From IMG/VR virus record IMGVR_UViG_3300032331_003609, positions 1-64,000 of that record: DNA of 64,000 bases; one strand, 5' to 3'. The stretch is from a virus. The position numbers and the translations under genes are program-made. Shown here one piece after another: positions 7,647-16,165 of the stretch; positions within the stretch are counted from its first letter, which is position 1; every line of letters starts with the position of its first letter. The notes under the pieces are model-generated. The model made no database searches and was not told the origin of the DNA. It saw only the letters and a list, made by a program, of their open reading frames with translations.

Positions 7647-7726
7647 TAGATAAATCCTCATTATCATTATTCAGACCTGGGAAAAGTCTCAGGCATAAAG
7701 ATCTTTTTTAAAAAATAATGAAATAA

Positions 7727-8008
7727 ATGAAAAACATGGAAGACGCTAAGAAAGGATTTACTGAGGTATTCTTAGATAAATTAAAAGAACAATCATTCAC
7801 AATTGTTCTCATGGTAGGTATACTGGTTTACCAAACCATCAATAAGAATGCGGAGATTGAAAAATTAGAAAAACAAATAGGTGTTAAACAAGAATACATC
7901 GATAAGATGGTAGAGGATCAGAGGCAAAGATGGCAGGTAAGAGAGCAATATCTTATGCAGCAGAGGGATACATATATAGAGGATCTTTTAAAACAAAATA
8001 CAAAATAG
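7727..8008 (+). CDS. Membrane-anchored coiled-coil protein (93 aa)
   Basis: Residues about 24-40 (SFTIVLMVGILVYQTI) form one transmembrane helix, followed by a charged coiled coil with Gln/Arg-rich segments. This is a common layout for phage lysis accessory (spanin-like) or tail-associated proteins; no specific family is recognised. Met4 (7736) is an alternative start. The gene ends three bases before the next. The 80-base gap upstream carries an AAATCCTCATT element also found in two other leaders. Confidence 0.65.
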   Translation: MKNMEDAKKGFTEVFLDKLKEQSFTIVLMVGILVYQTINKNAEIEKLEKQIGVKQEYIDKMVEDQRQRWQVREQYLMQQRDTYIEDLLKQNTK

Positions 8009-8011
8009 AAT

Positions 8012-9085
8012 ATGACAAACGAACAAATTCCTACAGGATGGCAGGGTGGATTTCCCTCTAAAGATCAAAAGAAAATGCTATATCCTACTACAGATTTAAC
8101 TGCATTACCTATGTTGGGTAATATGGATAACATTAATTTACTACAAAGACAATGGGGTGTTAAATGGCCAATGTTTAGTTGGAATACCCTAAATGGGGAA
8201 AAGGACCCAAAACGTTGTTATGTACAATTCGCTCCTTATATTTCAAGAATAGGATATACCAATGAAGGTAGAATTTATTCCATAATCTGTCCTCAACAAG
8301 GAATGTGGATTGGAGATGAGATTTGTATCAATGTGGAAGTAACAGTTACGGGACAAAGAGGATGGGTTAACGAAGACACAAAAGAGATTGCTGCTGATAT
8401 GATGGTTGAGGGAAAAATTTGGTTAACACCAGGTGAAAATCAAGGTGGTCTATTAAGAGCAATTTGGCCATTATTAAAATATAGTTCTCGCAAATACCCT
8501 ATTGACAAAGATAATGCTATTCGTGTTTTAACACATCTACCAGGAAATCCTAAAGAACCTATATTTCAACTCGGAAAGGGTTTATCACCAAGATTTAAAA
8601 ATCCACAATTTGCTGTACAGGAAGAAGCATATACAACAGGACATATCAATGTAGAAATAGGAGGAATGGTACCAACAAATGATCACAAATTAGATAAGTT
8701 TAATCAATACTTTTTAAATCTTTTTAACTTAGGTACGGGTAATATGTTACAAAAGGGTAATGTATTATCGTGGAATTTATTTTTTGATTCGCCTGAATTG
8801 GTTTCAGTTCCTGAATGGCAAAATCACGCTGACTATTGGCGTACTTCCATAGGTGCACATCACGGTTCACCCGGTGGGGAAGGAACAAGTCCAAGATATT
8901 TTGATGGAACATACTTTGACACTAAAAATTTCGCCATTAAAGAGGTTATTAAAGATATTTTAAACCACGTTGTAAAAAACCCCACGTTGAGGAAGGGTTT
9001 AATATTACTTGTAGAATATTGTCCTAAAACAATATTTGATATATTTTTAAAGAAGGGTGATCAATCTAAAACAAAAACACAATAA
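8012..9085 (+). CDS. Hypothetical protein, possibly surface or structural (357 aa)
   Basis: I do not recognise this protein. It is soluble, Trp- and Gly-rich in the middle (MWIGDEICINVEVTVTGQRGW suggests beta-structure), and helical with a hydrophobic patch near the C-terminus (LRKGLILLVEYCPKTIFDIFL). It lies between a membrane-anchored protein and a tail-collar domain protein, with gaps of three bases on each side. This suggests an operon for virion or secreted proteins. Confidence 0.65.
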   Translation: MTNEQIPTGWQGGFPSKDQKKMLYPTTDLTALPMLGNMDNINLLQRQWGVKWPMFSWNTLNGEKDPKRCYVQFAPYISRIGYTNEGRIYSIICPQQGMWIGDEICINVEVTVTGQRGWVNEDTKEIAADMMVEGKIWLTPGENQGGLLRAIWPLLKYSSRKYPIDKDNAIRVLTHLPGNPKEPIFQLGKGLSPRFKNPQFAVQEEAYTTGHINVEIGGMVPTNDHKLDKFNQYFLNLFNLGTGNMLQKGNVLSWNLFFDSPELVSVPEWQNHADYWRTSIGAHHGSPGGEGTSPRYFDGTYFDTKNFAIKEVIKDILNHVVKNPTLRKGLILLVEYCPKTIFDIFLKKGDQSKTKTQ

Positions 9086-9088
9086 ACT

Positions 9089-9325
9089 ATGGAAGAAGAA
9101 TTAATTGGGACAATTAAATTATTTGCAGGAGACTACGTTCCTCGGGGATATGCGGAATGCAACGGACAATTATTAGACATTAGTCAAAATCAGGCGTTAT
9201 ATGTATTACTGCAAGATAGATACGGGGCAACACCAAATTTATTTGCGGTACCTAAAATGACACCACCTATGGATGGTATGAAATACATAATAGCCACTAG
9301 TGGTATATGGCCAGCAAGACAGTAA
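9089..9325 (+). CDS. Phage tail collar domain protein (78 aa)
   Basis: The start IGTIKLFAGDYVPRGYAECN followed by GQLLDISQNQALYVLLQDRYG matches the tail collar (MdpB-like) domain almost from end to end. In phages this domain caps tail fibres or short tail proteins. Here it stands alone without a fibre shaft, which is unusual, although small collar-only proteins are known in bacteria. It sits directly before a lipase gene. Confidence 0.85.
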   Translation: MEEELIGTIKLFAGDYVPRGYAECNGQLLDISQNQALYVLLQDRYGATPNLFAVPKMTPPMDGMKYIIATSGIWPARQ

Positions 9326-9349
9326 TAATATAACAAAAACAAATACAAA

Positions 9350-10090
9350 ATGACAAAAGACGAAATAGTTTACAATGTTTCATTATCGGATATTGTATAC
9401 AAAGAAGTGTCTGATATAAATTTTAAAGATTTAGGACTTTCTCTTATTAAATGGATAGACCACAAAAAATCCGACACACAAGGATTTGTAGCAATAAAAG
9501 ATAATATGGTCTATGTTGTATGGAGAGGAAGTTCTAGCAAGAAAGATTTCCAGAATGATGCTTCCGTTGATAAAGTTCCTTTTTTAAAAGAAGGTGAGAA
9601 AGTTCATATAGGATTTTTATCATCCTGGGATAGTGTGAAAGATATTACATTCAGTAGTTTAGATGCTGCAATTAAAAAAATTAAGTCCGACGAGATTAAT
9701 ATAACTGTATGTGGACATAGTTTAGGTGCTGCGGTTTCTACCCTATCTGCATATGCTATCAAGTACAAATATCCGGATGCTGATATTAAATGCTGCAATA
9801 TTGGATCTCCGAGGGTTGGAAATAAAAAATTCAAAGAGAATTACAATTCGTCAGGAATTAAAACTATGAGGATAGTCCATAATAATGATGTTGTAACAAG
9901 ATCCCCTAAAATTGGATATCATCACGTTGACACGGAATTAAGAATTGATAGTGACGGGAATGTTAAAAAATGGATGATTGATTGGCAAAGAGCTTGGGGT
10001 TTTATTAAAGATCTATTTAGAGGCCAAACAATTAAAGATCATATGACGGGAGGTTACATAAGTTCTGTTAATAAATGGAGCAGTAAATAA
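9350..10090 (+). CDS. Class 3 lipase, alpha/beta hydrolase (246 aa)
   Basis: The nucleophile elbow is VCGHSLGAAVS (GHSLG, catalytic Ser), with the expected preceding strand and a following helix. NNDVVTRSPKIGYHHVDTEL supplies the likely Asp and a His near the end of the fold, as in the fungal-lipase-like class 3 family. YVVWRGSSSKKDF matches the family's early RGT-like motif that forms the oxyanion hole. No signal peptide is present. It may break host lipids late in infection or help penetration if virion-bound. Confidence 0.88.
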   Translation: MTKDEIVYNVSLSDIVYKEVSDINFKDLGLSLIKWIDHKKSDTQGFVAIKDNMVYVVWRGSSSKKDFQNDASVDKVPFLKEGEKVHIGFLSSWDSVKDITFSSLDAAIKKIKSDEINITVCGHSLGAAVSTLSAYAIKYKYPDADIKCCNIGSPRVGNKKFKENYNSSGIKTMRIVHNNDVVTRSPKIGYHHVDTELRIDSDGNVKKWMIDWQRAWGFIKDLFRGQTIKDHMTGGYISSVNKWSSK

Positions 10091-10092
10091 AG

Positions 10093-10101
10093 AATATATA
10101 G
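10093..10101 (+). promoter_or_regulatory. Late-type motif AATATATAG
   Basis: Copy of the recurring motif 17 bases before the ATG at 10119. Confidence 0.5.
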
Positions 10102-10118
10102 ATAAAATTATTATAAAG

Positions 10119-11339
10119 ATGAAGTATTTAGCAGAATTTGAATCTTGGAAATCTGGATTTGCCACAACTATTAATGAGCAAGAAACTGGGACAGGTAAAG
10201 GATTTATCGTGGTTTTCGGATCAACTGATAACGACAATCTTAAAGCAGGAGCAGCAGAACCATTAGGATTCAAAGAAAACGAGGTTATAACTGGATCTAT
10301 TAAAGGTATTGATAGCATGCTTAAAATTGGTTCTGCTAAATCGTTCGAAAATGCTAACCATCCCGGAAAAACTGTTAAGCCTGGGTATGATTATCTTAAT
10401 GTGAGTGCGGATGGCAAGAAATACTCAATTAAAGAAAGAGGTGCATTAAAGATTCCTTTCACTAAAGATACTGTGTTAGAAATAGAAGGAGCGGGCAATG
10501 GATTATTAGCTTTAATGAGAGCTCTTTATTATTTAAATGTTTCAGTTACTCAAAACAAATTCGATTATAATGTTCCATTCGATGGTACGCTGTTCATTAA
10601 AATAGGTGAGACTACAAGAAAAGGTTTATCATTAAGCGTCAACGGAAAATATACCGGGCCGGCTGGAATTAGAATGAGCGAGGGGTATGCTGATATTGCG
10701 AAAAAATTTATTAAAGAATCGGTGGATTTAGGCGAAGCACCCAAGCAGGATAATTCGGTAGAACAGATAATAACCGTTGCAGATACTATTGCTGATGCAA
10801 TCAAAGCATCCCATTTTTATAAAATGAAACAGCAATATAAGTCATTCTTCAGTGCTTATAATGGATTTCGCGATATGTATGATATTTCTAAAGATTATAC
10901 ATGGACAAAAGGTAACGAATTTCAAGAAAAGGGATCATTCTTTCTTGCGGTTGCTTTCCAATATTGTATAGCTACGCTTTCTTACTATTATCCAATGGAT
11001 CTTTCTAAGATCTATAAAATAGATCTTGAGCCATATGCAAAGAAAATAATGGATGGTCAGGGATCGGATCTAACTAAATTCGATGAACAATCGATCAGAA
11101 CCCAGATTGCTGCGATGTTTAAACAGTTTGAACCTAAGGAATTAAAGGATTACCCCGAATTTAAAGACCAATTACCTAAATACTGGGCAGTTGTTACTAA
11201 TGCAGTAATAGATAGAATAATCCTCACCATGCCGTCTACATATAAAGCGGCAATGAGTCCAAATAGAATCGGAACAAGAGTACCAGCTAAAGGGGGAATA
11301 CAAACAGGTAAAACTGAATTCGGATCAGGTAAGATCTAA
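10119..11339 (+). CDS. Hypothetical protein with capsid-targeting-like N-terminus (406 aa)
   Basis: The N-terminus MKYLAEFESW...TINEQ fits the shared peptide and has an I-N-E site at residues 24-26 where a T4-type prohead protease could cut. The remainder is a large folded protein with no motif I recognise. It has an N-terminal beta-rich part (GFIVVFGSTDND) and a helical C-terminal half with aromatic clusters (FQYCIATLSYYYP). A late-type promoter precedes it. A packaged internal protein is an inference. Confidence 0.75.
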   Translation: MKYLAEFESWKSGFATTINEQETGTGKGFIVVFGSTDNDNLKAGAAEPLGFKENEVITGSIKGIDSMLKIGSAKSFENANHPGKTVKPGYDYLNVSADGKKYSIKERGALKIPFTKDTVLEIEGAGNGLLALMRALYYLNVSVTQNKFDYNVPFDGTLFIKIGETTRKGLSLSVNGKYTGPAGIRMSEGYADIAKKFIKESVDLGEAPKQDNSVEQIITVADTIADAIKASHFYKMKQQYKSFFSAYNGFRDMYDISKDYTWTKGNEFQEKGSFFLAVAFQYCIATLSYYYPMDLSKIYKIDLEPYAKKIMDGQGSDLTKFDEQSIRTQIAAMFKQFEPKELKDYPEFKDQLPKYWAVVTNAVIDRIILTMPSTYKAAMSPNRIGTRVPAKGGIQTGKTEFGSGKI

Positions 11340-11343
11340 TTGA

Positions 11344-11604
11344 TTAATATCTAGACCCTGTGGTTAAAACCTGTTCCAAACCATTTTCATCCTTAGATCT
11401 GTATGTCACTATTTCTTTCGGGGTTTTTCCAAAAGATTCCGCGTGAATAGCACCTGCATCTATATAGTAAGCTATCTTTCTTTTATCAAGATCCTTACGG
11501 ATTTCTCTAAATTTTTGGATAGAAACCTCAATCACCTTAGTCTCTGCAGAGAATGCAAGGGTGAAAATAAATGCAAACATTAGGGTAAGAAGATACTTTT
11601 TCAT
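11344..11604 (-). CDS. Small secreted protein with signal peptide (86 aa)
   Basis: MKKYLLTLMFAFIFTLAFSA is a clear signal peptide with a cut after AFSA. The 66-residue mature part is basic and has no recognised domain. It is an isolated minus-strand gene between two plus-strand blocks, four bases past the end of the converging gene at 11339. Confidence 0.7.
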   Translation of the reverse strand: MKKYLLTLMFAFIFTLAFSAETKVIEVSIQKFREIRKDLDKRKIAYYIDAGAIHAESFGKTPKEIVTYRSKDENGLEQVLTTGSRY

Positions 11605-11699
11605 TTATTATAATTTAGGAAGTAAATGTACGAGAAATCCTCGAAACAAAAAAATGTAACATTTAAGGAAATTAATTTTCTATTCCCTCTATAATATAC

Positions 11700-12671
11700 A
11701 TGAAAATTCTAATCACAGGGGGAGCTGGTTATTTAGGCTCTGTTATCACTGGAAAAATGCTAAACGCGGGGCACGAAGTTGTCGTTTTAGATAAATTGAT
11801 ATTCAATCAAACATCTCTGCTGGTTTACACCTCAAACCCTAATTTTAGATTCATTCACGGAGATGTTAGGAATGAGTCATTATTTGAAAGACTTTGCAAC
11901 GAGGCTGATGCAATTATTCCATTAGCTGCAATTGTAGGATTTCCTGCTTGCGATGCTGAACCTGAATTAGCCGAGGAAATTAACTTTAACCAAATATCCA
12001 ATATTGTTAGATTTACCAAGGATAAAGGTAAAAAAATATTATACCCTAATACTAATAGCGGATACGGCATCGGTGTGGGACAAACAGAATGTACAGAGGA
12101 ATCCCCATTAAACCCTATATCGATTTACGGTAAAACAAAATGCCATGCTGAAGATTTATTAAAATCAAGTACCGATGCTATCATTTTTAGATTAGCAACG
12201 GTATTTGGAGTTTCTCCAAGAATGAGAACTGATTTATTAGTTAACGATTTCACGTACAAGGCTATTACTGACAAATACATTGTGGTTTTTGAGAAGAACT
12301 TTAAAAGAAATTTTATTCATATCCAAGACGTTGCAAACGTGTTCTTGTTTATGTTAGAAAATTATGAGAAATATAAAGGCGAGATTTATAATGTTGGATT
12401 GACTACTGCAAATCTAAGCAAACAAGAATTGCTTGAAAAAATACAAAATCACGTTAAGAACTTTGCTGTTTCGTATAATGACTATTATGAGGATCCAGAT
12501 AAAAGAGATTATATAGTATCAAATGCAAAAATTGAATCAACTGGCTGGTCTCCCGAGTGGGATATAGATAGAGGAATAAAAGAATTGATAATGGGTTACC
12601 AGATGATTGTACCAAAAATGGGCGCAGAATTCCGAAATGGCTTTCCATTGGGATACGCAAATAATATGTAG
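11700..12671 (+). CDS. NAD-dependent sugar epimerase/dehydratase, SDR family (323 aa)
   Basis: The N-terminal GGAGYLGS is the extended-SDR dinucleotide loop, and YGKTK supplies the catalytic Tyr-x-x-x-Lys. NFIHIQDVANVFLF and IYNVG are the usual sugar-binding motifs. Such enzymes epimerise, dehydrate or reduce nucleotide sugars. It heads a four-gene operon (11700-14414) whose members overlap or lie within about 20 bases, so it probably supplies an unusual nucleotide sugar. The substrate cannot be read from the sequence. Confidence 0.88.
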   Translation: MKILITGGAGYLGSVITGKMLNAGHEVVVLDKLIFNQTSLLVYTSNPNFRFIHGDVRNESLFERLCNEADAIIPLAAIVGFPACDAEPELAEEINFNQISNIVRFTKDKGKKILYPNTNSGYGIGVGQTECTEESPLNPISIYGKTKCHAEDLLKSSTDAIIFRLATVFGVSPRMRTDLLVNDFTYKAITDKYIVVFEKNFKRNFIHIQDVANVFLFMLENYEKYKGEIYNVGLTTANLSKQELLEKIQNHVKNFAVSYNDYYEDPDKRDYIVSNAKIESTGWSPEWDIDRGIKELIMGYQMIVPKMGAEFRNGFPLGYANNM

Positions 12672-12672
12672 T

Positions 12673-13218
12673 ATGAGCAACAAGTGGGACGAGTTTATAG
12701 AAACTCCATCAAAAAAATTCGGATATGAAGTTCCGATCTTTACACCTTCAATCTATAGAGAATATAGGGGAGAAATCTTTACTACGTTTCATAGTGAAGA
12801 ACATCCAGTAATGAGCCACATTCATTATGAGAAAAACGAAATTAGCATTCATGGAAGATTCTCGAAATCTTATAAGGGTGTATTAAGGGGATTGCACTAC
12901 GATAATAAAACTTGGAAATTAGTTCAAGCTGCAGTTGGAGACATTTATTTAATCGTGTTGGATATGAGAAAGCAATCCTCAACATTTGGAGATTGGGAAT
13001 CATTTATGATCACGGAGAAAGATCGTAATCAAGTTCTAGTTCCTCCAGGATTTGCTAATGGACATTATGCTTTAACTGATTGTATGTTCCATTATAATCT
13101 ATTTTATAAAGATGGATACGTTGATGCTGACGAACAAGGAGTGATTAAATGGAATGATCCCGAATACCAAATGGAATGGCCAACAGATAAACCAATATTA
13201 CAAAAAAGAGATCGATGA
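12673..13218 (+). CDS. dTDP-4-dehydrorhamnose 3,5-epimerase-like protein, RmlC family (181 aa)
   Basis: GVLRGLHYDNKTWKLVQAAV and GDIYLIVLDMRKQSSTFGDW match the RmlC cupin core, with the catalytic-region His in RGLHY. The PPGFANGHYAL and EYQMEWP segments match the C-terminal part. The start is set at the Met one base past the previous stop region. RmlC epimerises C3/C5 of 4-keto sugars. It overlaps the next gene by four bases, indicating translational coupling. Confidence 0.85.
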   Translation: MSNKWDEFIETPSKKFGYEVPIFTPSIYREYRGEIFTTFHSEEHPVMSHIHYEKNEISIHGRFSKSYKGVLRGLHYDNKTWKLVQAAVGDIYLIVLDMRKQSSTFGDWESFMITEKDRNQVLVPPGFANGHYALTDCMFHYNLFYKDGYVDADEQGVIKWNDPEYQMEWPTDKPILQKRDR

Positions 13219-13847
13219 TAAAAAATTTAGACAAATACCCAATAGTCAACGATGGGATTTACACCAAAGAAGAATTATCAAAATTTGAAAGATTAATTGC
13301 TGATCATTGGGAAGCAGGGAGAATTAAAGGACCCGTACATCTTAGCGGTGGAAACGAAGATCAACTAATAGAGATAGGTAAAAGAATTAAACCTACTGAT
13401 TGGGTTTTTTCCACATGGAGATCTCACTATCATGCTTTGATTAAAGGTGTATGTCCAGTTTGGTTGGAGGAAGAAATTATTGCTGGAAGATCTATCACAA
13501 TAGTAAGTCAGGAAGAAAGATTTTATGCATCCGCTATAGTTGGTGCAATAATTCCTATAGCAACCGGTGTTGCTCTTTCTAATAAAAGAGAAAAAAGAAA
13601 CAATAAGGTTTGGTGCTTCGTTGGTGATATGGCTTTTGAGACTGGAGGATTTTACGAGATGCATAAGTATGCTAAAAACCTAAATCTCCCAATCGTATTT
13701 GTTATAGAAGATAATCACGTTTCAACTAATACACCAACAATAGAAACCTGGGGAGGAATCAAAAGAGAAATTCCAGATAATGTTATCTGGTATGAATATG
13801 AAAAAGAATGGCCACATTACGGAACAGGAAAATGGGTAGTTTTTTAA
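13215..13847 (+). CDS. Thiamine-diphosphate enzyme, E1 alpha-like subunit (210 aa)
   Basis: CFVGDMAFETGGFYEMHKYA followed by NLPIVFVIEDNHVS is the thiamine-diphosphate and Mg-binding motif (GDxx...N) of dehydrogenase E1-alpha and transketolase-like proteins. WVFSTWRSHYHALIKG matches the SxxRxHxxxL segment of E1-alpha. At 210 residues it is shorter than PdhA (about 330), so it is a minimal cofactor-binding half. Its partner is the next gene. Such pairs in sugar clusters add or remove two-carbon units. Confidence 0.8.
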   Translation: MIKNLDKYPIVNDGIYTKEELSKFERLIADHWEAGRIKGPVHLSGGNEDQLIEIGKRIKPTDWVFSTWRSHYHALIKGVCPVWLEEEIIAGRSITIVSQEERFYASAIVGAIIPIATGVALSNKREKRNNKVWCFVGDMAFETGGFYEMHKYAKNLNLPIVFVIEDNHVSTNTPTIETWGGIKREIPDNVIWYEYEKEWPHYGTGKWVVF

Positions 13848-13865
13848 ATTTAATAAAATAAGAAT

Positions 13866-14414
13866 ATGAGTCAACCAGAATATACACCTTACAAAGATGC
13901 CCTAACCAATTCAATGACATTTCTTGGGGAACAACCAGATACTGTTTTTATCGGACAACAGCTTCTCTGGCACGGAAATCCGATGAGTACTACAATCGGT
14001 AATGTCTCAAAGGACAAGATGATTGAAGTTCCTGTAATGGAAGAATCACAAATGGGAATGTCATTAGGAATGGCAATGGCAGGGGATTTTGTTATCACAT
14101 TTTATCCTAGATGGGATTTTTTAATCTGTGCAACAAATCAATTGGTAAACCATGTTGATAAGATAAATTTAATGAGCCAGGGAAAATGGGATGCTAATAT
14201 GATTATTAGGTTAGGAAAAGGATCAGATAAGCCTTTAGATCCTGGGCATCAGCATAGAGGTAATTATTTGACAGAATTTAAATCGATGTGTCCGAATATT
14301 AATTTCCACAATCTTAATAAATGGAATGATATTGAAGAGATCTACAAGAATGCATACGAAAATGGGGGTATCCACGTTATAGTAGAATACCCCGAGCTAT
14401 ATTACATTCAATAA
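13866..14414 (+). CDS. E1 beta / transketolase pyrimidine-domain partner (182 aa)
   Basis: VPVMEESQMGMSLGMAMAGD holds the conserved Glu that activates thiamine diphosphate in pyrimidine-binding domains, and FYPRWDFLICATNQLVNHVD matches the E1-beta pattern. The C-terminal transketolase domain of full E1-beta is absent, giving about half the usual length. Together with the preceding gene it would form a split, reduced E1- or transketolase-like heteromer that completes the sugar operon. Confidence 0.78.
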   Translation: MSQPEYTPYKDALTNSMTFLGEQPDTVFIGQQLLWHGNPMSTTIGNVSKDKMIEVPVMEESQMGMSLGMAMAGDFVITFYPRWDFLICATNQLVNHVDKINLMSQGKWDANMIIRLGKGSDKPLDPGHQHRGNYLTEFKSMCPNINFHNLNKWNDIEEIYKNAYENGGIHVIVEYPELYYIQ

Positions 14415-14816
14415 TTACCAGCTAATTTCCCAATCACTGAAGTCTGCGGCTAAGCAATCGATTTTATAATCTTTTCTTCCTCCGACTATTTCTTGGATCT
14501 TGTTCTTTGCAGTATTTCTTATCCCGTTTAATCCGTGTGTAAGTTCTAGATTATTTCCGTCCTTTATCCCCTTTCGGTAATTTGATTCATTGTGCCAGAT
14601 GTGAAGATTCATTTGTGAAAGAACCACTATAGCTCTGATTGTATCTGCATTTACCTTTTCGCTGGAATCTAGCAAAACCTGAATATCATGGACAATGTCC
14701 TTAATCTCCTCTGAATATTCATCCTTATGTTGCGGTATAAAGACCTCTTTTAATTGTGAAATGCTTAACCTGTCGACCAATTCTGCCAATGTGGGTAGAT
14801 ATTTTCTTTCTGCCAT
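14415..14816 (-). CDS. Phage hypothetical protein (133 aa)
   Basis: The protein is helical and begins with a LPTLAELVDRLSISQLKEVF segment. Proteins with a similar opening are, to my recollection, common in T4-like phages and have no known role. Its stop touches the end of the converging plus-strand operon at 14414. No catalytic motif is seen. Confidence 0.7.
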   Translation of the reverse strand: MAERKYLPTLAELVDRLSISQLKEVFIPQHKDEYSEEIKDIVHDIQVLLDSSEKVNADTIRAIVVLSQMNLHIWHNESNYRKGIKDGNNLELTHGLNGIRNTAKNKIQEIVGGRKDYKIDCLAADFSDWEISW

Positions 14817-14878
14817 GTTTTTTTATTATTTTAGTTTATTTGAGATCCTTTGTTTCTAAAAGATTAATTTATGTATCT

Positions 14879-14887
14879 GATATATAG
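14879..14887 (+). promoter_or_regulatory. Late-type motif GATATATAG
   Basis: It lies seven bases before the ATG at 14895 and decides that start, because it overlaps the codons of a longer possible frame from 14871. Confidence 0.55.
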
Positions 14888-14894
14888 AATCACT

Positions 14895-15209
14895 ATGAAA
14901 CATCTAAAAGTGTACGAATCATATTCAGACGGAGAGAATATAACATTAACTTCCAGACAGAACAGAGAAATAACTTTCTCTGTTAAAGGGGGAAGAATAG
15001 AATCCATAGAAAATAACTCAGGAATTAGATTCCCTTATTCTGTTGGTCAATCTTATAATATGGGAATGAAAACCTGGGCATGCAATAATGGATTTAAATG
15101 GAACGGCAAAGATCCTTGCCCAGAAGAGAAAATATTTGGAATTAAAAAAGAAGATATACCACAGGGACACGAACTAAGAATGATGTTCCCACACAAATTT
15201 AGAAATTAA
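14895..15209 (+). CDS. Hypothetical protein with shared N-terminal peptide (104 aa)
   Basis: The start MKHLKVYESYSDG follows the shared MK(H/Y)LKxF pattern and comes right after a late-type motif. The body has a CNNGFKWNGKDPCPEEK segment with two Cys and is otherwise unrecognised. It is one base from the lysozyme gene, so both are probably co-expressed late. Confidence 0.7.
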   Translation: MKHLKVYESYSDGENITLTSRQNREITFSVKGGRIESIENNSGIRFPYSVGQSYNMGMKTWACNNGFKWNGKDPCPEEKIFGIKKEDIPQGHELRMMFPHKFRN

Positions 15210-15210
15210 T

Positions 15211-16164
15211 ATGAAACACCTTAAATTATTTACCCCGTTCATTAACGAGCAAGAGTCCAATAAAAAGATTGTTGCAGGACAAGATACTACGGGAACAACT
15301 AAGGATGTTGCTGCATCGCTGGCTGGTGTTGGTGATCTATTTAAAAAGTATGGGTTCGAGGATTGGATCGGTGGAGGCGGAGCTACTGGAGCTGGGAGTG
15401 TATCGGGAACTGGAGCAGCAGCTTCTAATAGAAAAGTACCAACAGAAGCGGAAAAGCAAGAAAACATTAAAATCCTAAATGATACACTTCAAAAGAATGG
15501 ATTTACTGATCAAAATATAAGAGCAGCGATAATTGGAATAATAGGGAACGAAACTGGCTGGGCACCTTCAATGGAAGAATCATACTACAGAACGGGATTC
15601 CCTAGAATGAGAGAAATGTTTACATCCAGAGTTGATGGACATGAGGCAGAAATAGAATCATGGAAAAAATTAAATCAAGTTGAATTTGATAAAAATTTCT
15701 GGGAATTAGTGTATGGATATCAAACTAAAGTTGGACAATCATTAGGAAACACATCTCCTGGTGATGCTTCGAAATATCGAGGAGGAGGATTTAATGGAAT
15801 AACAGGGAAGGGAGGATATCAAAGAATGCAGGATCTTTACAATGGATACAAATCAACGAATCCTGATGCAGTAAAAGATCTGCCTAATATAGACATCCTT
15901 TCTAATCCTGAACAAATAAACGATCCTAAAATTGCTGCGCAAATCGCTGCTATGTATTTCCTGTCAGGTGTGCAATCTAATCTTTTCAAACAAAAATATC
16001 CAGACGTAACCCCACAAGGACCTAACGATAGGGATAAAGCAGTTATGGCAGTTGCCAACGTTAATGCGGGTTTAGGAAATAATATGAACTCTGGTCCTTT
16101 TGTTGCTTATGTTTCTAACGGTAAAGGTTATGCTAACGATTTAGTATCTAAAAATATGGTCTAA
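15211..16164 (+). CDS. Phage lysozyme-like muralytic protein with head-targeting-like N-terminus (317 aa)
   Basis: Residues about 85-140 (NGFTDQNIRAAIIGIIGNET onward) match the start of the phage tail lysozyme / GH19-like fold with the candidate catalytic Glu in GNETGW. The GGGFNGITGKGGYQRM segment matches the substrate-cleft motif of these muramidases or chitinases. The N-terminus MKHLKLFTPFINEQ has the shared peptide with an I-N-E site, followed by a Gly/Ala/Thr-rich linker. It may therefore be a packaged wall-degrading enzyme rather than a free endolysin, since no signal peptide is present. Confidence 0.75.
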   Translation: MKHLKLFTPFINEQESNKKIVAGQDTTGTTKDVAASLAGVGDLFKKYGFEDWIGGGGATGAGSVSGTGAAASNRKVPTEAEKQENIKILNDTLQKNGFTDQNIRAAIIGIIGNETGWAPSMEESYYRTGFPRMREMFTSRVDGHEAEIESWKKLNQVEFDKNFWELVYGYQTKVGQSLGNTSPGDASKYRGGGFNGITGKGGYQRMQDLYNGYKSTNPDAVKDLPNIDILSNPEQINDPKIAAQIAAMYFLSGVQSNLFKQKYPDVTPQGPNDRDKAVMAVANVNAGLGNNMNSGPFVAYVSNGKGYANDLVSKNMV

Positions 16165-16165
16165 T

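Noticed and set aside
7670-7695. Small pseudoknot-like pairing resembling a riboswitch
   Set aside because: The possible helices are only three to four pairs and no known riboswitch core matches.
14871-15209. Start of the gene at 14871
   Set aside because: The first eight codons overlap the late-type motif; the MKHLK start at 14895 fits the shared N-terminal peptide.
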